A DNA stretch of 6,366 nucleotides from an uncultured Alistipes sp. Its GTDB lineage: Bacteria > Bacteroidota > Bacteroidia > Bacteroidales > Rikenellaceae. Below the pieces are notes generated by a model. The model did no database searches. It saw only the letters and a list, made by a program, of their open reading frames with translations, and was not told the DNA's origin. Where the stretch lies: contig CAAGHX010000023.1 in assembly GCA_900769745.1 (NCBI GenBank), forward strand, positions 1 to 6,366, in the 5' to 3' direction. Shown piece after piece: positions 1 to 3,878 of the stretch. The first letter of the stretch is position 1; the number at the start of each line of letters is the position of its first letter. A program made the position numbers and the translations under genes.

Positions 1-13
1 GCTCTTCCGATCT
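1..13 (+). other. Illumina adapter remnant (sequencing artefact)
   Basis: The first 13 bases, GCTCTTCCGATCT, match exactly the 3' end shared by standard Illumina sequencing adapters. They sit at the very edge of the window, and the mnmA reading frame becomes protein-like straight after them. The bases are best read as untrimmed adapter at a contig end. The mnmA codon at 13-15 is therefore a hybrid of an adapter T and genomic TG, and its first base is unknown (ATG, giving Met, would fit). Confidence 0.9.
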
Positions 14-507
14 TGGGACTCTGTTTCTTGCAGGGACGCTCGTATCGTGATTTCTTGGTAGAGAAGTGTAGCGATGTTGTGCGTTGTGGCGATATAGTCG
101 ATACCGAGGGCCGCAAAGTTGGCCGACACGATGGTGTTGCTTTCTATACCATTGGCCAGAAGCGCGGCTTGGATATGCAGTTGTCGGGAGTAGCTGTTGT
201 TGGTATAAATGCCGAACGTAATGAGCTGATTGTCGGGCCACAAGAGATGTTATTTCACGAAACACTTGAGATTGGCGGTTGCAATATAGTAGATGAAGAT
301 GAGCTTCTCTCTGCCGATGATATTTCTGTTATTGTTCGTGGCATAGGTCGCAATCCGAGTGGCTTTGCCCGAAGTATCGAGCGTACAAAATCTGGATACA
401 AAATATCGCTTTCTGACCCAGCGTGGGCTCCTGCCGTTGGTCAGCCGCTGGTCTTTTACAGGCAAAATATAGTCATTGGTGGTGGAATAGTTGAGTCGTT
501 TGGTTGA
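14..507 (+). CDS. mnmA: tRNA-specific 2-thiouridylase MnmA, C-terminal part (5' truncated)
   Basis: MnmA activates U34 of the Glu, Gln and Lys tRNAs with ATP and replaces its 2-oxygen with sulfur delivered as a persulfide; it acts in the cytoplasm. About 163 residues remain, against roughly 360 in the full enzyme, so the N-terminal ATP-binding (PP-loop) domain is missing. The fragment opens with GLCF, whose Cys (fragment residue 4, counting the hybrid codon at 13 as residue 1) corresponds to the second catalytic cysteine (E. coli Cys199, in GICF), followed by YRDFL. YTIGQKRGLDM (45-55) matches the family HTxGQRKGL motif. The C-terminal beta-barrel ends with GQPLVFYR (143-150) and IGGGIVES, as in E. 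coli. The stop is TGA at 505-507. The apparent TTG start at 13 is created by adapter sequence and is not a real start; the gene continues leftward outside the window. The family assignment is firm. Bacteroidetes may carry two MnmA paralogues, and which one this is cannot be told. Confidence 0.93.
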
Positions 508-533
508 TATTTGCTCTAAAATAGCTATCTTTG
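504..533 (+). promoter_or_regulatory. Bacteroidetes-type promoter for the yqaA-like/aroE unit
   Basis: A -7 box TATCTTTG (526-533) fits the Bacteroidetes primary sigma consensus TAnnTTTG, and a -33 element TTG (504-506) lies 19 bp upstream. A second TTTG lies at 499-502 with a 23-bp spacer. The -33 element overlaps the mnmA stop codon. Transcription would start near 540, leaving a leader of about 30 nt before the ATG at 569. This is inferred from sequence only. Confidence 0.6.
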
Positions 534-568
534 CCAAGATTTAAATCGATAAAGATAACTAAGTAGAT

Positions 569-1171
569 ATGATTAAGCGTCTGTATGATTGGGTGCTTTC
601 GTGGGGCAATTCACGCTGGGGAGCACTTGCATTGTTTATTTTGGCATTTGCCGAGTCGAGTTTCTTCCCTATTCCACCCGATGTGTTGCTTATCGCGTTG
701 TGCTTGGGCGCAATTACACGTTCGTTCCGTTTCGCTGCAATCTGTCTTGTGGGCTCTATTTTGGGTGCTGCAGGCGGATATGCAATTGGTTATTATCTGT
801 GGCAGGACACAGCTGGCGAATATACCGCGTTGGCAAACTGGTTCTATGCTCACGTCTTTAGCGTCGAGAAGTTCTTGCAGGTGAAGAGCCTCTACGATGA
901 GTACGATTTTTGGATTGTCTTTACAGCAGGATTTACTCCACTTCCATATAAGTTGTTTACCATTACGGGCGGTCTTTTCAAGATTGATATCGTGATGTTC
1001 TTCATTGCGTCTATCGTATCGCGAGGTCTGCGTTTCTTCCTTATCGCTGGCCTTATTTGGAAGTTTGGTGCCCCAATCAAGACCTTTATCGATAAGTATT
1101 TCAATCTGTTAGCGATCCTCTTTACAGTGCTGCTTATTGGCTCATTCTTCTTGGTGGCCAAGGTGTTGTAA
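569..1171 (+). CDS. YqaA/DedA-type (VTT domain) inner-membrane protein
   Basis: A 200-residue membrane protein of the YqaA branch of the DedA/VTT superfamily. Relatives are linked to lipid scrambling or flipping and to membrane homeostasis; no specific substrate can be named here. Family marks are ESSFFPIPPDVLL (29-41), the first re-entrant loop motif; glycine-rich G62xxxG66 running into GYAIGYY; FTPLPYKLFTITGG (122-135 region), the second proline loop; and the conserved arginines in SRGLRFF (151-157). Hydrophobic segments lie at about 17-28, 54-78, 115-130, 140-163 and 178-198, which suits a polytopic inner-membrane protein. The ATG at 569 follows a short A-rich leader without a clear Shine-Dalgarno. 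The gene ends 21 bp before aroE on the same strand and is probably cotranscribed with it from the promoter at 504-533. The length is normal for YqaA-like proteins. Confidence 0.88.
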   Translation: MIKRLYDWVLSWGNSRWGALALFILAFAESSFFPIPPDVLLIALCLGAITRSFRFAAICLVGSILGAAGGYAIGYYLWQDTAGEYTALANWFYAHVFSVEKFLQVKSLYDEYDFWIVFTAGFTPLPYKLFTITGGLFKIDIVMFFIASIVSRGLRFFLIAGLIWKFGAPIKTFIDKYFNLLAILFTVLLIGSFFLVAKVL

Positions 1172-1192
1172 TCGTGTAATTAGGTGTAGTTT

Positions 1193-1933
1193 ATGAAGCA
1201 GTTGGGTTTGATAGGCCGCACGCTCGGCCACTCGTTTTCGGCAAAATATTTCGCTGAAAAGTTTGAGCGTGAGGGCTTGTCTGAGGAGTTTTCCTACAAA
1301 CTTTTCGAGTTGCCCGAAATCGGCAATGTCGAGGGTTTGATTGCCGAGAACCCCAATCTGATTGGCTTCAATGTTACCATTCCCTACAAGGAGCAGATTA
1401 TCCCATATCTTGATGATTTGAGCAATGAGGCCCGAGCTATTGGGGCTGTTAATTGTGTGAAGATTCTCTCGGATGGTTGTCGTGTGGGATACAATACCGA
1501 CGTTGATGGTATTCGCCTAACGCTTAATAATTTGCTGGGCGAAAATAAGGTGGCATCTGCTCTTGTGCTTGGCTCTGGCGGAGCTTCAAAGGCTGTAAGA
1601 TATGTGCTTGGTGAGCGTGGAATAAAGAGCTTGGTTGTGTCGCGAAATAGCGCATCTGGCGATATCACATACGATGAACTTTCGGATGAAGTGATGGCAG
1701 ACAATAAATTGATAATCAATGCTTCGCCTGTTGGTACATATCCTGATGTAGATGCTGCTCCGACGCTACCCTATCATCTGCTTACAAGCGAGCATATGCT
1801 CTTCGATTTGGTCTATAATCCAAGCGTTACTCGTTTTATGCAACACGGCATAGAGTGCAAAGCCCAAGTGGTTTCGGGCCTTGATATGCTGTATGCTCAA
1901 GCTGAGTCGGCTTGGCGAATCTGGAACGAATAA
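1193..1933 (+). CDS. aroE: Shikimate dehydrogenase (AroE)
   Basis: AroE reduces 3-dehydroshikimate to shikimate with NADPH in the pathway to chorismate and the aromatic amino acids; it is cytoplasmic. The substrate domain carries GHSFSAKYF (12-20) with the two shikimate-binding serines S14 and S16, NVTIPYK (60-66) with catalytic Lys66, and NTDVDG (101-106) with catalytic Asp103. The nucleotide-binding domain has the glycine-rich GSGGASKAV (127-135), VVSRN (148-152) with Arg151 placed for the NADP phosphate, and NASPVGTYPD (176-185). The C-terminal GLDMLYAQA (229-237) carries the conserved Gln236. At 246 residues it is shorter than E. coli AroE (272), within the range I would expect for Bacteroidetes enzymes. 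AGGTG at 1182-1186, six bases before the ATG, is a plausible ribosome binding site and supports this start. It is 21 bp downstream of the VTT gene and convergent with the DUF2007 gene. All key residues are present. Confidence 0.95.
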   Translation: MKQLGLIGRTLGHSFSAKYFAEKFEREGLSEEFSYKLFELPEIGNVEGLIAENPNLIGFNVTIPYKEQIIPYLDDLSNEARAIGAVNCVKILSDGCRVGYNTDVDGIRLTLNNLLGENKVASALVLGSGGASKAVRYVLGERGIKSLVVSRNSASGDITYDELSDEVMADNKLIINASPVGTYPDVDAAPTLPYHLLTSEHMLFDLVYNPSVTRFMQHGIECKAQVVSGLDMLYAQAESAWRIWNE

Positions 1934-1948
1934 GCCTGCGTTTTTTTT
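1909..1948 (+). terminator. Possible weak intrinsic terminator after aroE
   Basis: GGCTTG (1909-1914) can pair with TAAGCC (1931-1936) with one G-T wobble across a 16-nt loop. Four bases later comes a run of eight T (1941-1948). The stem is short and includes the aroE stop codon, so this is a weak candidate. The T run between two convergent genes is the main support. Confidence 0.27.
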
Positions 1949-1976
1949 CGGGAGTAAGGCCTTCGTTCTGCAAATT

Positions 1977-2195
1977 CTACTCCGAGGCGTATGCCTCTAA
2001 AATCTCTTCTGCTTTTGCTCTGTCTTTGCTGCGCACGACTAACTGCGCAGGCATTACTCCTGTCGGATAGATTGCCGACATAATCTCGTTACGAATCATA
2101 GAGTACACACCCTCTCCCTCTAAAATTGACTTGTCCCACTCAGCGTCGTTAATCGAATCATATTCGCGTATAACGACCAACTTACTCTCGTTCAT
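1977..2195 (-). CDS. DUF2007 family small protein
   Basis: A 72-residue protein resembling the DUF2007 family (putative signal-transducing protein), small single-domain proteins with a predicted ferredoxin-like fold and no settled function. It opens with MNESKLVVIREYDSINDAE, matching the usual beta strand followed by a helix that begins near xxAxxxKSxLEGEGI; here that is DAEWDKSILEGEGVYSMI. It then has IYPTGVMPAQLVVRSKD and a final helix AKAEEILEAYAS. The residues are soluble, with no signal peptide or membrane segment. The ATG at 2195 is preferred; an in-frame TTG at 2213 would add six residues (MLNFTN) that do not look like family sequence. The stop is TAG at 1979-1977. It has its own promoter (2244-2274) and lies between convergent aroE and the divergent serine hydrolase gene, so context gives no functional hint. 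Confidence 0.8.
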   Translation of the reverse strand: MNESKLVVIREYDSINDAEWDKSILEGEGVYSMIRNEIMSAIYPTGVMPAQLVVRSKDRAKAEEILEAYASE

Positions 2196-2243
2196 ATTAG
2201 TAAAATTTAGCAAATCGCTTTGTAGCAGATTTAGCGGTTATAA

Positions 2244-2274
2244 CAAAGTTACGCAATTTATAGAAAACATGCAA
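2244..2274 (-). promoter_or_regulatory. Bacteroidetes-type promoter for the DUF2007 gene
   Basis: Read on the minus strand, TAACTTTG (2251-2244) fits the TAnnTTTG -7 consensus, and TTG (2274-2272) lies 20 bp upstream as a -33 element. The transcript would begin near 2238, about 40 nt before the ATG at 2195. It is divergent from the serine hydrolase promoter, whose -7 box is some 75 bp away. Confidence 0.6.
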
Positions 2275-2283
2275 TGCGTAAAT

Positions 2284-2321
2284 TAAAATATATCGTTCAA
2301 AGTAAAATATATCATATTTTA
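2284..2321. promoter_or_regulatory. Operator-like palindrome plus direct repeat upstream of the serine hydrolase gene
   Basis: A perfect inverted repeat TAAAATAT-ATC-ATATTTTA occupies 2303-2321 (8-bp arms, 3-bp centre). The 11-bp sequence TAAAATATATC occurs at 2284-2294 and again at 2303-2313, a repeat distance of 19 bp, close to two helical turns. The elements end four bases before the -7 box at 2326 and cover the place where a -33 element should be. Binding of a dimeric regulator is an inference. The AT-rich composition makes chance repeats more likely, so confidence is limited. Confidence 0.4.
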
Positions 2322-2325
2322 TGCC

Positions 2326-2333
2326 TATATTTG
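2326..2333 (+). promoter_or_regulatory. -7 box for the serine hydrolase gene
   Basis: TATATTTG fits the Bacteroidetes TAnnTTTG consensus. No TTG or TTTG -33 element lies at the usual 17-23 bp upstream; that space is filled by the AT-rich palindrome at 2303-2321. The leader from about 2340 to the ATG at 2388 is A-rich and has no strong Shine-Dalgarno. Confidence 0.5.
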
Positions 2334-2387
2334 TATGGTATAACCCGAATGAAAAATAATAACTAATATAAAAAACTGAGATTCAGA

Positions 2388-3752
2388 ATGAAACGAGTAG
2401 TATGGGGTATTTTGGCCGGTGTTGCATTGTGTGCACTCTGCTGCCACGTTGCCCAGCCACGCAAGGCTGAGATTGAGAGCAAGCCATTTGAGTTTAACAC
2501 CGAGAGAATGGTTTTGGCCGATAGTGTGATTAATCAGTCGATTGCCGACGATGATTTTCCAGGTGCGGTGTTGTGCGTTGTAAAGCGTGCCGACGATGGT
2601 GAGTCAATGGGTGAGATTCTTTATTTGAAGGCTTATGGTAGCCGTCAGGTATGTTCTGCAAGAGATACCGCAAGCGGCCAGTTCGTTAGCGACACAATCC
2701 CAATGACAACAGATGCTATCTTCGATTTGGCATCGGTAAGTAAGTGTGTGGGCACTACCCTCTCGTTTATGCGCGTTGTGGAGGATGGCTTGGTACGTTT
2801 GACTGACAATGTATCACGCTACATTCCTGGCTTCAAGCCTTGGGAGAGCACTCCCGAGAAGAAGGGTGACCGTATCGAGCGTCGCAATATCACAATCACC
2901 AACTTGCTCAACCACACCTCTGGTTTGCCATCGTATGTAGGCGTTCCAGGGTTCTTGGCTCGTTTTGAGCAGTATGGCGACCCATTGAAGATGAACTTGC
3001 GTGATTCGCTCACTGCATATCTTACCGATGGCCTTCCACGCTTGAATCGTCCAGGTGAGGTGATGCGTTATAGCTGCTTGAACTTTATCACATTGCAGAC
3101 AGTTATCGAGCGCACAACAGGTCAGCGCCTCGACCACTTCGCAAAGAAGGAGGTATTCGATAAGTTGCGTTTGAAGAACACTTGGTACAACTGCATCGCC
3201 GATGCTGAGCGTCCATATGCTGCCGATGCTAATATCGTTCCTACAGAGGTGCAGCCTGATGGTAAGGTTCTATGTGGTGAGGTTCACGACCCATTGGCGC
3301 GCGTAATCAATGGTGGCGTTTCGGGTAACGCAGGTGTGTTCTCAACTGCCGAGGATTTGGCTGTTGTAGCATCGCTTATGCTTAACGATGGTGTTATCCG
3401 CTTGCCAGCAGATGGTATCAAGGGTGCATTCGGTGGTACAGATCGCATCAGACTCTACTCAAAGAATACAATCGATGCCTTCACTCGTATCCCTGCGGGT
3501 TACGAGGAGCACGGTCGTGCACTCGGTTGGGATATCGGTGTTCCTCACGGTAGCTATATGGGTGAGTTGCTCACTCCAGGTTCACTTGTAAACCACTCTG
3601 GTTACACAGGTACATCAATCGCTATCAACCAGAAGGATGGTATTGCGATTATCTTCCTCACAAACCGTGTTCACCCATTCGATGATGGCGCTGTAGGTCG
3701 TGCTCGTGCAACAGTTAGCAATATTGTTGTATCGGCAATGGACCACAAGTAG
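2388..3752 (+). CDS. Exported serine hydrolase, beta-lactamase/class C (PBP-like) fold
   Basis: A 454-residue member of the serine beta-lactamase-like family (class C, EstB, AmpH-type). It resembles the beta-lactamase domain that some Bacteroidetes carry fused to NagZ-type glycoside hydrolases; here it stands alone. The N-terminus MKRVVWGILAGVALCALCC is an export signal. Several cysteines make a lipoprotein possible, but none has a textbook lipobox. Catalytic motif one is SxxK, S116-V-S-K119 in FDLASVSK. LLNHTSGL (173-180) is the typical family segment. Motif two is Y228-S-C230 in RYSCLNF, where N or D is more usual third. Motif three is HSG (403-405) in NHSGYTGTS, replacing the KTG of true penicillin-binding enzymes. 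EVHDPLARVINGGVSGNAGVFSTAEDLA (299-325) is strongly typical of the NagZ-associated group. The substrate is unknown: an ester, a peptidoglycan peptide or a D-amino peptide are all possible, and true beta-lactam resistance is unlikely. It appears monocistronic. Proline codons are mostly CCA (14 of 21), unlike dnaE. Confidence 0.87.
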   Translation: MKRVVWGILAGVALCALCCHVAQPRKAEIESKPFEFNTERMVLADSVINQSIADDDFPGAVLCVVKRADDGESMGEILYLKAYGSRQVCSARDTASGQFVSDTIPMTTDAIFDLASVSKCVGTTLSFMRVVEDGLVRLTDNVSRYIPGFKPWESTPEKKGDRIERRNITITNLLNHTSGLPSYVGVPGFLARFEQYGDPLKMNLRDSLTAYLTDGLPRLNRPGEVMRYSCLNFITLQTVIERTTGQRLDHFAKKEVFDKLRLKNTWYNCIADAERPYAADANIVPTEVQPDGKVLCGEVHDPLARVINGGVSGNAGVFSTAEDLAVVASLMLNDGVIRLPADGIKGAFGGTDRIRLYSKNTIDAFTRIPAGYEEHGRALGWDIGVPHGSYMGELLTPGSLVNHSGYTGTSIAINQKDGIAIIFLTNRVHPFDDGAVGRARATVSNIVVSAMDHK

Positions 3753-3777
3753 TATTGTAGAAAATAACTTAAAGAGT

Positions 3778-3791
3778 TGAAAATATTTTCA
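3778..3791. repeat. 14-bp perfect palindrome in the gap before dnaE
   Basis: TGAAAATATTTTCA is identical to its own reverse complement. It lies 26 bp after the serine hydrolase stop. It could be a regulator half-site pair or AT-rich chance; with no spacer it would not form a stable RNA hairpin. Confidence 0.45.
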
Positions 3792-3794
3792 GTG

Positions 3795-3809
3795 TGTCAC
3801 AATGTGGCA
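3795..3809. repeat. 15-bp near-perfect palindrome in the gap before dnaE
   Basis: TGTCACA-A-TGTGGCA is symmetric about base 3802 except for one pair (T3797 with G3807). The one-base centre rules out an RNA hairpin with the full stem, so a DNA-level dimer site is the likelier meaning. It lies 11 bp upstream of the candidate dnaE -7 box, about where a -33 element would be. The protein that might bind is unknown. Confidence 0.35.
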
Positions 3810-3820
3810 TATTGAGCCGG

Positions 3821-3828
3821 TAATTTTG
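3821..3828 (+). promoter_or_regulatory. Candidate -7 box for dnaE inside the left arm of the inverted repeat
   Basis: TAATTTTG fits TAnnTTTG. A transcript would start around 3835, inside the loop, and would then contain only the right arm, so the hairpin would form in read-through RNA but not in RNA from this promoter. No clear TTG -33 element sits at 17-23 bp upstream. Because the repeat is perfect, the same box also appears on the minus strand at 3858-3851. Confidence 0.4.
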
Positions 3829-3858
3829 TCTGCATAGTAACAAATGCAGACAAAATTA
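3821..3858. repeat. Long inverted repeat (15-bp arms, 8-nt loop) just upstream of dnaE
   Basis: TAATTTTGTCTGCAT (3821-3835) is followed after AGTAACAA (3836-3843) by its exact reverse complement ATGCAGACAAAATTA (3844-3858). All 15 pairs are perfect. The right arm ends 20 bases before the preferred dnaE ATG at 3879. No T run follows, so it is not a standard forward intrinsic terminator for the serine hydrolase gene, although it could still stop or pause transcription. The left arm includes a TAnnTTTG -7 match. It may instead be an operator or a leader hairpin controlling dnaE. Confidence 0.85.
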
Positions 3859-3878
3859 TCAATATGAGAGAAAAAACT

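Noticed and set aside
250..537. 95-codon minus-strand open frame across the end of mnmA
   Set aside because: It overlaps conserved MnmA motifs and the promoter at 504-533, and the product resembles no family.
1951..1983. GGAGTA (1951-1956) and TACTCC (1978-1983) as a terminator for the DUF2007 gene
   Set aside because: The stem is only 6 bp with a 21-nt loop, and on the minus strand it is followed by A and not T, so it does not fit an intrinsic terminator.
2388..2450. Serine hydrolase N-terminus as a definite lipoprotein signal
   Set aside because: Cys15, Cys18 and Cys19 follow a hydrophobic core, but none is preceded by a standard lipobox with a small residue at -1, so only a general export signal is claimed.
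3821..3858. Inverted repeat as an invertible promoter (phase-variation switch)
   Set aside because: Known Bacteroides invertons carry the promoter between separated inverted repeats. Here only 8 bases lie between the arms, too few to hold a promoter, and no invertase gene is nearby.
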